Shown piece after piece: positions 27,823-36,866 of a stretch of 64,000 bases of DNA. This DNA is from JOPF133 sp052144935 (GTDB lineage: Bacteria; Acidobacteriota; Terriglobia; Bryobacterales; Bryobacteraceae). The stretch covers positions 1-64,000 of the forward strand of contig JBKQPR010000124.1 of the NCBI GenBank assembly GCA_052144935.1, read 5' to 3'. Numbering within the stretch: position 1 is the first letter of the stretch; the number at the start of each line of letters is the position of its first letter. The translations under genes were made by a program, and so were the position numbers. The notes under the pieces were generated by a model. The model was given only the letters and a program-made list of their open reading frames with translations, was not told the DNA's origin and did no database searches.

Positions 27823-28248
27823 TTAGGAGCCGGCTGATATGCCGAACGTTAAACGGTTCCAATCGCGATCCCGGCGATATGTCATGAGCGGAGCGAGCGT
27901 CTTCACCAGAAAGATGCCCAAGCCTCCGATTGGCCGGCTTTCCAAATTCAAAGTTAAGTCCGGCGGCGCCGCCGTCAGTGGATTGAACTCCGCCCCCTGG
28001 TCGGCTATCTCTACGCGCAACTCGCCCGGCGCGGGAACTGAGTATGTAAGGGTCACAACCCCCTGCCTGCCGTCCGGATAACCATGACGGCACACATTCA
28101 TAAAGATCTCCTCGATCAGGAGATCCAACTCGCCGATGCGCGCCGCCGGCAGGCTCGCATCCAGCGCTCCCGTCCGAACGAACTCCAGGGCGGCGTGGAG
28201 ACATGCGGTGTTCGCCGCGAGCCTTAAAGATCGAGTTGCGATAGGCAC
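27823..28248 (-). CDS. RsbW/SpoIIAB-like HATPase (anti-sigma or switch kinase)
   Basis: 141 residues forming a lone GHKL ATPase domain: N-box EEIFMNVCRHGY (E47 and N51), a G1-like VEIADQGAEFNP, and GGLGIFLVKTL as the G2/lid region. Small stand-alone HATPases next to STAS genes act as serine kinases of the STAS protein and bind an alternative sigma factor in partner-switching. It lies nine bases after the STAS gene and ten before PrsW. Which regulator it binds, the ECF sigma here or something elsewhere, is unknown. Confidence 0.92.
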   Translation of the reverse strand: MPIATRSLRLAANTACLHAALEFVRTGALDASLPAARIGELDLLIEEIFMNVCRHGYPDGRQGVVTLTYSVPAPGELRVEIADQGAEFNPLTAAPPDLTLNLESRPIGGLGIFLVKTLAPLMTYRRDRDWNRLTFGISAGS

Positions 28249-28257
28249 GCTCTCCCC

Positions 28258-28590
28258 TTAGCCTCCTATGAGCGCCGACTCGACCGATTCGTAAACGCGG
28301 AACAACTCCAAGAGGCCCGTGATTTCGAAGACCTGTTTGACTAAACCCTTGAGGCGGCAGATCCGGAGTGCTCCCCCTTTGTCCTGCAACATTTTGGCTA
28401 CAGAGATGAAACTCCGGAGACCCATGCTGCTGACGTATGCCAGCTCTCCCAAGTCGACGACCAGACCAGTAAGTCCTTCGGCAATGCAGGCTCTACACTT
28501 CTGTTCGAAATGAGGTGCGTTCTCGGCGTCCATGCGGCCGGAGACAAGAAATACCACTTGACCCGCTATCTGCTTTTGCTCGATGGTCAC
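28258..28590 (-). CDS. STAS-domain anti-sigma factor antagonist
   Basis: 110 residues, a single STAS domain: QVVFLVSGRMDAENAPHF, GLVVDLGELAYVSSMGLRS, then KLMG-type helix and EITGLLELFRVY. S55 in YVSSMGLR matches the serine phosphorylated by RsbW-type kinases in RsbV. First gene of the minus-strand operon. Its upstream spacer carries a 75-bp hairpin and a 244-bp inverted-repeat element starting about 190 bases away, leaving 28591-28777 for a promoter. Confidence 0.92.
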   Translation of the reverse strand: MTIEQKQIAGQVVFLVSGRMDAENAPHFEQKCRACIAEGLTGLVVDLGELAYVSSMGLRSFISVAKMLQDKGGALRICRLKGLVKQVFEITGLLELFRVYESVESALIGG

Positions 28591-28777
28591 AATGCTAATA
28601 TTCTCGCACTAAACCGTTGCAATTCGATGACTACGAGGGCGCCGTCAACCGCAGACCGTCCACGGTACCGAGATTTTGTAAGGCAGCGCCGAAGGACTGT
28701 CGCGCGTCTGATGAACGGATCGATCTGGTCCGGCCAGAAACCGGCGCGTGGAGCATCAGTGCCGTGAAACGTTAGCA

Positions 28778-28852
28778 CTCTATCGGAAGTGAAGCGGCGA
28801 GACAGACTTCGGGCGTGAGCGGTGGCCGACCGCCGCGTCACTTTCGATAGAG
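28778..28852. repeat. 75-bp imperfect palindrome
   Basis: Arms CTCTATCGGAAGTGAAGCGG at 28778 and its near-complement ending at 28852 pair over 22 bases with two mismatches around a loop that itself contains GGTGGCCGACCGCC. It abuts the next element directly. Confidence 0.8.
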
Positions 28853-29096
28853 CCGTTTCAAGTGAGCCGCTGGCGCTTGCGGCGGACGCGACCAGCTATG
28901 GAATTTGAATGGTGTTTTGGTACTTTCATACTGATTTGCTTGAGAGGTAAGGGAGGCCGAGGTGGGGCCTGCAAGGCACCCATTGATGCTACCTCCATGC
29001 TCCGTACGAAGCAAGCAGGGAGGACTTTTCTGCGAGCAAGGGCTGCACCCATAGAGACGCGAAGCGTCCGCCGCGCCAGCGGCTTACTTGAAACGG
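28853..29096. mobile_element. 244-bp MITE-like element with 30-bp inverted ends
   Basis: The left end, CCGTTTCAAGTGAGCCGCTG and onward to 28890, is matched by the complement of 29058-29096 with one substitution and a two-base gap over about 30 bases. The interior has no open frame of note. Short length, terminal inverted repeats and lack of a gene fit a non-autonomous miniature element, although no target-site duplication could be confirmed and no parent transposase is in the window. It lies between the STAS operon and the DUF3592 gene. Confidence 0.55.
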
Positions 29097-29219
29097 ACTT
29101 TTGGCCCGGCTGGGAACACAATCCGCGAAAAGCCGGTTCAGCCCGTTGAAGTTGTGCACGCGAACCCGACTTCACTTCGGAGGCTTCGGTGTCTGCGAAC
29201 TTAGAATGGAGGAGGTTGT

Positions 29220-30170
29220 TTACCGCGGCCATACAGCTAGGCCCCCGGCAAGCAGGGCGAACGGGAGAAGGCCGATGAGCCACCCGAGCGACGGATCGCG
29301 GTTGAGCGTGGCGTCGTCGGGATCGGCGGGGTTGACGTAGCAAGTTACGGTCGAGCCCCGTCGGTAGCCTTTGGTGATACGCTGCGCTGACGCCCATCCG
29401 CTGGCTGAATACTCAAAAAAGCTGTAGGTGTCGGAACGGTGCTCGTAGTCATCCACCGCGTACGAGTACAGGATCTCGGGAGAATAGCCATCGCTGCCTT
29501 TGGTGGTGGCATACCGCCGGACTTCGCTGCGAAGGATTTTGCACTCTTGGGCGCGCCACGAGCGCGCTGCGATGGCGTGGCGTACGGGACACAGGAGAAA
29601 CGCCATGAACAAGACCGAGCCGGCTACAACCAGCAATGCGGCCGAGAATCGGCGGCCGGCAATGGGGTTGGCGGGATGCCAGACGCGCGGTTGCGGCTGC
29701 ACACGAAATACAACGCTGTAGAATCCAGCGGACCCGATGAGTACGAATAGCAGGGGGATCGGGAGGAAGAGGAGAAACGCGAGGCCCGTGCCTTTCCGTT
29801 CGAGCAACGTGCCCGCCGGATCGCGAGGATCTAGATAGCAGGTTGCGCGGGAGCCGGCCGGCCAGCGGCGCGTGAAGAGAACAGCTTCGCGATAGGTCCC
29901 GAAGGGGCGGGAACTACGCAGGGACTCGCCCGTGGACCATGTGTAGCGGAGATACGCAAACCAAGGAGGACGGTCGCTCGTTTCGCGCACTTCGCTTTCG
30001 ACGATCTGGCACGGGACCGACTGCCAGGTGTAAGTGGCCGCGGAGGCGATTACCTCGCGGACCATCATCACCACGAAAAAGAGGCCCAAAACGAAGAAGG
30101 GCACGAAGACGCAGCCGACTGCCCAGGACGGGGCTTCTTTTGGATTGGATGCTGAACCCACTCTTTCCAC
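29220..30170 (-). CDS. Membrane protein with two DUF3592-like domains
   Basis: 316 residues with four hydrophobic helices (about 18-42, 128-152, 180-200 and 292-313). Each pair brackets an extracytoplasmic domain of about 85 residues built on the same plan: WQSVPCQIVESEV...RATCYLDPRDP and WRAQECKILRSEV...STVTCYVNPADPDDA. That duplication, with the conserved CYxxPxDP ending, is the DUF3592 pattern. Function is unknown. The spacer upstream of its start is AT-rich (near 30205) and is the likely promoter. Confidence 0.82.
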   Translation of the reverse strand: MERVGSASNPKEAPSWAVGCVFVPFFVLGLFFVVMMVREVIASAATYTWQSVPCQIVESEVRETSDRPPWFAYLRYTWSTGESLRSSRPFGTYREAVLFTRRWPAGSRATCYLDPRDPAGTLLERKGTGLAFLLFLPIPLLFVLIGSAGFYSVVFRVQPQPRVWHPANPIAGRRFSAALLVVAGSVLFMAFLLCPVRHAIAARSWRAQECKILRSEVRRYATTKGSDGYSPEILYSYAVDDYEHRSDTYSFFEYSASGWASAQRITKGYRRGSTVTCYVNPADPDDATLNRDPSLGWLIGLLPFALLAGGLAVWPR

Positions 30171-30422
30171 TTGTAAGCCAGCCCGGCGTTCTTTGTGTCT
30201 ATTAAATAAATAACGTTCGAGCCGCGTTCGAGCCCGAGTGTTAGGGGAAGGACGGCATTCCGCAAACTACCCCCCAAAAGGCGTTCTGGGAGATCACTCC
30301 CGTGAAGTCCCCGCCGCTGAAAGATCGGGCACGGGAAGCGCGCTTGCGTTTACAGATCCCCCGCGGTCATGCGTCCGGCGTGGGACCCAACCTGCCCCAT
30401 TGCCCGAAGCTCCCTCGCCCCC

Positions 30423-31658
30423 TCACCAGTTGGTGATCGACCCATCCGGTCGATAGTATAGCTGCCGGTTGCGGATCGGCTCGGTAACCTCGGCGATCAG
30501 CTTCAACTGCCTCATATCCAGCTCCACGCCCAGGCCGGGGCGGTCGTTGGGGTAGAGCTTGCCTTGCTTGAAGTCCAGGCAGACCGGCACCTGCGGGTTG
30601 GTGCGGCCTTCGAAGTTGTATTCCATCAGCACCGGGCCGCTGAATGTGCCCAGCGTATTCACCAGCGCGGCGGTCGCGATGGGGCCGGTGAAGTGCGGCA
30701 CGATGCCCACGAAGTGCGTTTCGCAAATGGCCGCCACCTTCACCATCTCGGTGATGCCGCCCACGTTCGGCAGGGTGGCCCGCAGAAAGTCGATATCGTG
30801 CTCCTCTACCAGGCGGTTGAAGTCCCAGCGGTTGCCCCACTCTTCACCCGCGGCGATGGGCACCTTGACCGAGCGCCTGAGGATCGGCAGGTCCTGCTGG
30901 AAGGCCTCGGTCCGCACCGGGTCTTCGACGAAAAACGGCGCCAGGTTCTGGATCAGCTCGCAGCCGCGGATGGCCTCGGCGAGGTCGAACCGCTGGTGAA
31001 AGTCGATGCAGAAATCGCCGTTCTCGCCCACGCCTTCGCGCGCCTCCTGGCAGTCCTTGAGCACCTGGTTCAGGCGCTCGCGGGTGTTAAAGGTGCTGCC
31101 GTTGCGCACGTCGGCGGCGCCCATGCGAAACGCGCGGTAGCCGGCTTCGATGGTGGCGTGGGCCCGCTCGCGGATGCTCATGCCCGGCTTGATGGTGGGA
31201 ATGGCGCCGGCGGTGTTGTAGCATTCGCAGTAGTTGCGCACCGTCCCGCCCAGCAGCGCGTGTACCGGCAGGCCCAGCGCCTTGCCCTTGATGTCCCACA
31301 GCGCCAGATCGAGCGCACCCAGGGCGTGCAGCTTTTCGCGCCCGGGAGGGTAGAAGAACGAGCGCGACATATCCTGCCACAGATGCTCGATGAAATGCGG
31401 GTCCTCCCCGATCAACCGGCCGGCGCACTGCTCCAGGGTGTCCTTCGCGCCGCCTTCGCCCACGCCCACCACGCCGGCGTCGGTTTCTACCGTCACCACC
31501 ATGTTGCTCTGGTTGAAAAGCGTATTGAGGCCGGGCGGCGTATAGACGCGCACGCGGGTGATCTTCATTTTGGCGACGGCGGCCCTGGCTGGCGGCAGAC
31601 CGGCGGCGCCCCCGGCCGCGGCAACCGCCGCGGAAGTGAGAAAGGATCTTCGATTCAC
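30423..31658 (-). CDS. Exported enolase-superfamily sugar-acid dehydratase
   Basis: 411 residues from a GTG that begins the Tat-type signal VNRRSFLTSAAVAAAGG; a longer reading to 31703 has no such logic. The N-terminal capping domain and barrel follow mandelate racemase/galactonate dehydratase members: GGAKDTLEQ, ALGALDLALWDIKGKALG, metal ligands in DFCIDFHQRFD, FFVEDPVR and PIAAGEEWGN, and the late histidine in VGIVPHF. The pattern resembles galactonate dehydratases, which act on acid sugars, but export of such an enzyme is unusual. It is divergent from an aldose epimerase gene, which supports a sugar role. Confidence 0.87.
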   Translation of the reverse strand: MNRRSFLTSAAVAAAGGAAGLPPARAAVAKMKITRVRVYTPPGLNTLFNQSNMVVTVETDAGVVGVGEGGAKDTLEQCAGRLIGEDPHFIEHLWQDMSRSFFYPPGREKLHALGALDLALWDIKGKALGLPVHALLGGTVRNYCECYNTAGAIPTIKPGMSIRERAHATIEAGYRAFRMGAADVRNGSTFNTRERLNQVLKDCQEAREGVGENGDFCIDFHQRFDLAEAIRGCELIQNLAPFFVEDPVRTEAFQQDLPILRRSVKVPIAAGEEWGNRWDFNRLVEEHDIDFLRATLPNVGGITEMVKVAAICETHFVGIVPHFTGPIATAALVNTLGTFSGPVLMEYNFEGRTNPQVPVCLDFKQGKLYPNDRPGLGVELDMRQLKLIAEVTEPIRNRQLYYRPDGSITNW

Positions 31659-31721
31659 GCTTCTGTACCTCTGGCAGTCCAGGATAATATGGAACGCATG
31701 CAAACAACAGCCCTAACAAGA

Positions 31722-31985
31722 AGCCAGGCGGAAGCGCCTGTCCGACCAAACGACCTCAACAGCTCGCGAGCCTGGTGGGACAGGCATTCAGCCTGTCAAA
31801 CCGGTGCGAAGCACCGGCAAGCGCCCACACAAGCGTGGGCGGACGCGGAGGGTACCCCGGCTGAGAGCCTGCGCCACGGCGCGCGCGGGGCAGCCCACAC
31901 AAAGCGGGGGCGCCCTCTGGGCCCTGCCCCACGGGTGGCCTCTGAATGGCCAATCTCCAGGGGCAGGCATTCAGCCTGTCCGGAC
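31722..31985. repeat. Cluster of short palindromic repeats
   Basis: Contains CAGGCGGAAGCGCCTG near 31725, two copies of GGCATTCAGCCTGTC (31783 and 31966), GGTGCGAAGCACC near 31801, and the GGGGGCGCCCTCTGGGCCC arm at 31905-31923. The cluster lies in the divergent spacer between the dehydratase and the epimerase and runs up to the epimerase signal peptide. Confidence 0.8.
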
Positions 31986-32000
31986 TTCTGCCACGCGATA

Positions 32001-33035
32001 TTGGGAATCGCCGCTTTTCTGCTCGCCACGGCGTCCAGCCCGGCCCAGCCTCACACCGCGCGGCAGACCGAGGACCACGGGATCGCCATCGTGCGATTGA
32101 GCGACGCGGCGCACGGCGTGGAAGTCTCGATCGTTCCTTCAATCGGTAACCTGGCCTACGAAATGAAAGTGCACGGCCACAACATCCTGCATTTTCCTTA
32201 TGCCGACGTCGCCGAGTTCGCCCGGCGGCCGGCGCTGTGCGCCATTCCACTGCTGGCGCCGTGGGCCAACCGGATGACCGAACAGGGCTTCTGGGCCAAC
32301 GGCAAAAAATACGCGTTCGACCTGGGGCTGGGCAACGTGCGCGGCGCCCTGCCGATTCACGGCCTGCTGGTCAACTCGCCGTTGTGGCGTGTGACCGAGG
32401 TTGCCGCCGACGCGCATTCCGCCCGCGTCACCAGCCGCCTGGAGTTCTGGAAGGATCCCGACCTCATGGCGCAATGGCCGTTCGCACACGAATACGAGAT
32501 GACCTACAGCCTGGCCGAAGGCGTCCTCGAGGTGCGGCTGACGGTCGCGAACCTCAGCTCGCAGCCTATGCCCCTGATGGTTGGGTTCCATCCGTACTAC
32601 CGCATTCCCGATATTCCGCGCGACGAATGGGTGGCGCACATTCCGGCGCGCCAGCGGGTGGTCGCCGACGAGCGGTTGATCCCTACCGGCGAGTTCAAGC
32701 CGATGGATCTGCCAGCGCCGCTGCCGCTCAAGGGCCGCACCCTCGATGACGGCTTTATCGACCTGGAGCGCGATTCCTCCGGCCGCGCCCACTTTTCCAT
32801 CGAAGCCGCGGGCCGCACCGTCGAGGCCATGTTCGGGCCGAAATACCCGGTGGCGGTGGTTTGGGAGCCCGCCCCGCCGCCGGGCCAGACGCGCGATTTC
32901 ATCTGCTTCGAGCCGATGACCGCCATCACCAGCGGCGTTAACCTGGCGCACGAGGGAAAGTACGGAGCGTTGCAAAGTGTCGCCGCCGGCGCGCGCTGGA
33001 CCGAGAGCTTCTGGGTGCGCGCCAGCGGGATGTAA
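32001..33035 (+). CDS. Secreted aldose 1-epimerase family protein
   Basis: About 344 residues. The start is uncertain: a TTG at 32001 gives a short export segment (LGIAAFLLATASSPAQ); a GTG at 31935 would translate part of the palindromic repeat. The body is a mutarotase fold: WANRMTEQGFWANGKKYAF, LPIHGLLVNSPLW, VGFHPYYRIPDIPRDEW, and FICFEPMTAITSGVN with the active-site glutamate. It differs from the epimerase at 463 and resembles the YihR/glucose-6-phosphate epimerase-like branch. Substrate not assignable. Confidence 0.83.
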   Translation: MGIAAFLLATASSPAQPHTARQTEDHGIAIVRLSDAAHGVEVSIVPSIGNLAYEMKVHGHNILHFPYADVAEFARRPALCAIPLLAPWANRMTEQGFWANGKKYAFDLGLGNVRGALPIHGLLVNSPLWRVTEVAADAHSARVTSRLEFWKDPDLMAQWPFAHEYEMTYSLAEGVLEVRLTVANLSSQPMPLMVGFHPYYRIPDIPRDEWVAHIPARQRVVADERLIPTGEFKPMDLPAPLPLKGRTLDDGFIDLERDSSGRAHFSIEAAGRTVEAMFGPKYPVAVVWEPAPPPGQTRDFICFEPMTAITSGVNLAHEGKYGALQSVAAGARWTESFWVRASGM

Positions 33036-33228
33036 GGGACGGCATGGGTCCCCAGCCGAACCCGTGAGGCCCGTTCCAGGAGGCGAGCGGTTGTGGAGCG
33101 GCCACCCAAGCTACGGATGCTCTCCGCTCCGCGGGCCTGGGCAAGATGTATCGGCACAACCGGAAAATCGCCGCCCGCCGCCTTCGTCAGCAATCGGCCA
33201 AAGACAAAACCTGAAGGGGTTATCCATT

Positions 33229-33561
33229 ATGAAAATTGACCCGGCTCTTGCTCTCCTCAGCGCCGCCCTGGAGCAGCTTCACTCTGTCGGGCTTTCCCTT
33301 GACCAGATCGAAAAGTCAGGCCGCCGGCCGGAATTGTCCACCGAGACCGGGCGAACGCGCGACGACTTGCGGCACACGATCACCGCGGTCCGCGCGCGCA
33401 TCCAGGAACACGCCGACCTCCCGGAATGGACCCGTTGGGCACGCACGGGAACACGGGGATTTCCGGCGCTTTCCCCGCGGGTGTTGCCTATCCCCCGCTT
33501 CTTCCCGTACTCTGGAAGGCATGGAAGTACATTTCGCCCCCGATCTGCAAGCCAAGATTGA
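33229..33561 (+). CDS. Small hypothetical protein, doubtful
   Basis: 110 residues from the ATG of MKIDPALALLSAALEQL. The first 70 residues look protein-like, helical and rich in charged residues (DDLRHTITAVRARIQEHADL); the tail is arginine- and proline-rich and overlaps the antitoxin gene by 41 bases, so the C-terminus may be a readthrough after a lost stop. No domain recognised. Confidence 0.35.
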   Translation: MKIDPALALLSAALEQLHSVGLSLDQIEKSGRRPELSTETGRTRDDLRHTITAVRARIQEHADLPEWTRWARTGTRGFPALSPRVLPIPRFFPYSGRHGSTFRPRSASQD

Positions 33562-33766
33562 CCAACTGGTCATCGAAACCGGACGTGCGCCCGACAAGCT
33601 GCTTGAGGACGCCATGGCCGGATACGTTGTCGAGCTTGCGCAAACCCGCGAAATGCTTAACAGCCGTTATGACGACCTGAAACGCGGCAAGGTAAAGCCT
33701 ATCGACGGCGAAGCATTCTTCGAGAGCCTTCGCAAACGTGAAGATGAAATGTTGAACAGGCAATGA
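33521..33766 (+). CDS. ParD-like antitoxin
   Basis: 81 residues from an ATG preceded by GGAAGG. The first part, MEVHFAPDLQAKIDQLVIETG, is the ribbon-helix-helix-like start of ParD-type antitoxins that hold toxin operons shut; the rest (LKRGKVKPIDGEAFFESLRKRE) is the toxin-wrapping tail with the usual KVKPIDGEAFF motif. The stop overlaps the start of the toxin gene by ATGA at 33763-33766. The partner toxin is broken, so the antitoxin may now be an orphan regulator or simply a remnant. Confidence 0.85.
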   Translation: MEVHFAPDLQAKIDQLVIETGRAPDKLLEDAMAGYVVELAQTREMLNSRYDDLKRGKVKPIDGEAFFESLRKREDEMLNRQ

Positions 33767-34081
33767 CCTGGGCAGGGCTTTGATCTTCATCCCCTCGCGG
33801 CCCAAGACATCACGGACATCTGGACATAAATCGCGGATGATAGTCCTCAAGCGGCCCGCCGTGTTCGAGAGGAAATCCTTGCCGCCATTCGCGCCTTGGT
33901 GTCTTTCCCTAATGTGGGCCACAAGCGCCCGGACCTCACTTCACTGCCCCTGCGTTTTAGCGTGGTGCGCGAGTATCGGATTGCCTATGTGCCGGACGAA
34001 AAGCCCCTTTGGGTTCTCGCGATGATGCACGGACGGCGCAGCCCTCGCGTGATGGCGGCAATTCTCAGAGGCAGAGAATAA
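33763..34081 (+). pseudogene. ParE/RelE-type toxin, inactivated
   Basis: Two lesions are visible. An extra G in GGG near 33773-33776 shifts the frame after MTWAG; past it the sequence reads GFDLHPLAAQDITDIWT, then a TAA at about 33826 where relatives have Tyr (WTYI), then IADDSPQAARRVREEILAAI and on to VREYRIAYVPDEKPLWVLAMMHGRR. The last motif is the RelE/ParE core with its catalytic-site arginines. Downstream of the stop the frame remains open to 34081. A GTG-started fragment of 61 residues from 33896 is unlikely to be toxic. Confidence 0.85.
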
Positions 34082-34136
34082 CCCGTTCCTCAACCGCTTG
34101 CCGCCGCCATGAACAGCTCGTCCCGAACCCTTTAAT

Positions 34137-36659
34137 TTACCGGTGGATCCGCACCCGCCCCGCCGCCACATTCGGCGTGGAGTTGGCGGCGCTCGTTGCC
34201 GGCGGCAGGAAGGGAACCGCGATCTGCTGGGTCCACGTCGCTCCGCTGGCGTCCCGGCCGGTAAATCCCATCGTCACCGACGTCGGCACGGACATGTTCG
34301 CCGCCTTCATACTTGCGGAAAGCGTGCCGTGCGCCGCGAGCGTGGTGCTGCCGAAGAAATCCGCGATCGAGGCCGCGTAGCTCACCCCGTCAAGCGTGAG
34401 CCCGGTCACCGTAGTGGCCACCCCCGCGGTTTCCTTCAACTGGATGGTGAAAAAGAACCTGTCGCCATTGGCATCCGGCGCCTGCTGGTAGACCGGATTC
34501 GGCGTCACCGACGGTGTCACTTGGGAGGTCGCAGTAGGAGTGCCCAGGTTGATCGTTGCGGTTCCCGATGAGGAGCTGAACGTGGGGCTGCCCCCGTAGG
34601 AAGCCTGCACCGTGTTGGTTGCCGTCAGCAACTGGCCGCCGAAAACCGTGATCGACGCGGTGGCGGTTCCTCCGGACCCCGAGAGCGGCACCGCCCCCAG
34701 CGATTGGTTCCCCAGCGTGAATGAAACCGTTCCGGTGGGCGACTTGGCGCCGCTCGAAGCCTTCACGGTAGCGGTCAGCACCGTGGACCCGCTCGGCAGG
34801 ATAGTGGGTTGGCTGGCAGTAAGCGTAGTGGTGGTGGAGGCAACCGGAAGGCCTCCCCATGCCGTGATCAGGTTGTACGCGTCCACGGAACCCAGTCCCG
34901 TCACAAGGTTGTAACCCACACCGGCCGTGTACCCAAACTGACCGTTGGCACAATCCGGCGTATCTGCCTGGCACGGTACCATGTTGTTCCCCGTGGTCAC
35001 GTCGTGAAAAATGCCGGCTGTGCCTCCCGCCGCCATGCTGTACAGTTTCGGGTTGATGTTGCCCAGGCCGGGTTTCGCTTGCACCCCGTTCTGCACCAGG
35101 TACTGATTGAGAACGGCGATCATTCCGGCGAAAGAAGGCGTGGCGGCCGACGTGCCGCCCACGCCGAGTACCGTGCCCTCCGAAACGATGATGTAGGAAT
35201 CGTGGGCGTCCGACGCGTTCAGGGAGACATCGGGCACATCGCGCGCGCCGTCGTTGGGAACACCGGGACCGGTTTGCCAGGAGGGCTTCTTGTACAGCGA
35301 ACTCATCCCGCCGCCCGAAGCCGAAATGCTCCCCCCAAGCGCCTCGCTCACCCCTGTGTCGTTCCAGGCCATCTCGGGGATATAGGAAAGCGCCGAGCCA
35401 CCGTTGGGCCCGTTGCTGCTGCTCCAAAAGGTGAGGCTTCCCTCGTCGAATTCCGTTCCGCCCACCGCGGTTATCTCGGGAACGCTGGCGGGAAGGCTGA
35501 CTGCCAGACCCTGCGTTGCCATCGGGACGTCATAATCGCAGCCGGCCGCTCCCGAATCGCCCGACGCAGCCAGCCAGGTAATTCCCAGCGCATTGCCTTT
35601 CTGTGCCTCCGTCTCATAGTCCGAAACGCCGCCCTTCGGATCCGACGCCACCACCTGGGATTCGCACAGCCCAAAGCTCTCGCTGATCACGGGCGCCAGG
35701 TTGTTGTCGATGGCATAGTAAGACGAGTAGTCCGCGTCGTCGCTGAAGACGTAGAGCAGGGTGGCATATCGAGCCACCGCGCCGGCCCATTCCAGGTCGA
35801 GGTCCGCCTCCGTTTCGTCGTCGCTGTCGAACCCCGGGTACGTGCCGGTGGAAAACGTCTGTATCGTGGTTGGGGGCAGGCCCCAAGAGCTGCGGAACGC
35901 CGCAATGTCGCTGGGATCGATGTCGCTCTGTCCGACGATCGCAATGCTCTGTCCCGCGCCCGTATATCCGTAGCTGTACATGGGGACGAGATTGTAAATA
36001 GTCGCGAAATCGTCCGGCAACAGATAATGGCTTCCGTCAGGTCCGGTAAAGTTCGGCAGGGCTTGCTTCCGCGGCGCCTTGGGGTGAAAGTCGTGGAGCC
36101 CCAGGACACGCGCGACCAGGGGCGCGATGGCCGCCGGCAAGGACACTTCCGTGGCGTTCGCGAAGTGATTTTCGGCGCCCACCTGGTAGCGGTGGATTTC
36201 CGTACCGAGTGCCGCCTGCACCTGGCCGGCCGTGCCGCTGAAACTGATAAAGTCGCGGCCGCGCGCCGTATATTGCACGGCGAAGCCCTGGGAGCGCAGC
36301 CAGGCGGCGATCTTGTCCAGATCCGCCGCACTCGTCCCGAACCGCTCGGCGTAGGTTTCCGGGGTCAACCAGTTGTGGTAGTTCGGCGAGGCGGGATCCT
36401 GCTGCTCCGCCAGCAACTGCTCGAGCGCGGCTTGCCGATCGGCCGACGGCCTCAGCATCAGCGTGATGTTGCCGAGCCGGAAATCGGGGTTCACCGCCCC
36501 CCGATCGTACTTCGGCTGCGCCTGAGGAGGAACGGTGCCTCTGAGGACGACCGGATTCCGGGCATCGATCGGGGCAGTGATGCGATCCTGCTGGGCCGGT
36601 AACACGGCAGCGAACAGGCAGACAAGGAGTACGGCGCGGACACTGGGGCACAATACCAT
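34137..36659 (-). CDS. Secreted S53 peptidase (kumamolisin-like) with Ig-like tail
   Basis: 840 residues. A signal peptide (MVLCPSVRAVLLVCLFAAVLPAQ) is followed by a pro-kumamolisin activation domain (about 60-200; ASPNYHNWLTPETYAERFG). The sedolisin catalytic domain holds E and D of the DDETEADLDLEW motif, the D in SGDSGAAGCD and the nucleophile in GVGGTSAATPSFAG; a late DVTTGNN segment supplies calcium ligands. Residues from about 630 form Bacterial Ig-like domains (TTTLTASQPTILPSGSTV). These acid-active endopeptidases are typically numerous in acidobacteria and degrade protein outside the cell. Confidence 0.93.
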   Translation of the reverse strand: MVLCPSVRAVLLVCLFAAVLPAQQDRITAPIDARNPVVLRGTVPPQAQPKYDRGAVNPDFRLGNITLMLRPSADRQAALEQLLAEQQDPASPNYHNWLTPETYAERFGTSAADLDKIAAWLRSQGFAVQYTARGRDFISFSGTAGQVQAALGTEIHRYQVGAENHFANATEVSLPAAIAPLVARVLGLHDFHPKAPRKQALPNFTGPDGSHYLLPDDFATIYNLVPMYSYGYTGAGQSIAIVGQSDIDPSDIAAFRSSWGLPPTTIQTFSTGTYPGFDSDDETEADLDLEWAGAVARYATLLYVFSDDADYSSYYAIDNNLAPVISESFGLCESQVVASDPKGGVSDYETEAQKGNALGITWLAASGDSGAAGCDYDVPMATQGLAVSLPASVPEITAVGGTEFDEGSLTFWSSSNGPNGGSALSYIPEMAWNDTGVSEALGGSISASGGGMSSLYKKPSWQTGPGVPNDGARDVPDVSLNASDAHDSYIIVSEGTVLGVGGTSAATPSFAGMIAVLNQYLVQNGVQAKPGLGNINPKLYSMAAGGTAGIFHDVTTGNNMVPCQADTPDCANGQFGYTAGVGYNLVTGLGSVDAYNLITAWGGLPVASTTTTLTASQPTILPSGSTVLTATVKASSGAKSPTGTVSFTLGNQSLGAVPLSGSGGTATASITVFGGQLLTATNTVQASYGGSPTFSSSSGTATINLGTPTATSQVTPSVTPNPVYQQAPDANGDRFFFTIQLKETAGVATTVTGLTLDGVSYAASIADFFGSTTLAAHGTLSASMKAANMSVPTSVTMGFTGRDASGATWTQQIAVPFLPPATSAANSTPNVAAGRVRIHR

Positions 36660-36734
36660 GACTCCTTGTACCGCTCAGGGCAAAGTGGTGTCCATTACCA
36701 AAAGGTTGATAGGCGGCTATAGCCGGAGGTAAAT

Positions 36735-36862
36735 CGGTTGGCAGGCGAAAGCGCCTGCCCCACCTGACCTGCGAGCCCTTCGGCAGCAAGGTGGGGCAGG
36801 CGCTTTCGCCTGCCAACCGGCTCCGATTCGGCGCCGGGCCCAGTGGGCACCTCGTAAGGGAG
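36735..36862. repeat. 31-bp perfect inverted repeat plus a palindrome-family arm
   Basis: Arms at 36735-36765 and 36789-36819 are perfect complements over 31 bases (core GGCAGGCGAAAGCGCCTGCC) with a 23-base loop. Directly after, 36831-36862 carries GCCGGGCCCAGTGGGCACC, a variant of the arm at 12648. It separates the start of the kumamolisin gene from the stop of the epimerase gene, both minus strand. Confidence 0.92.
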
Positions 36863-36866
36863 TAGT

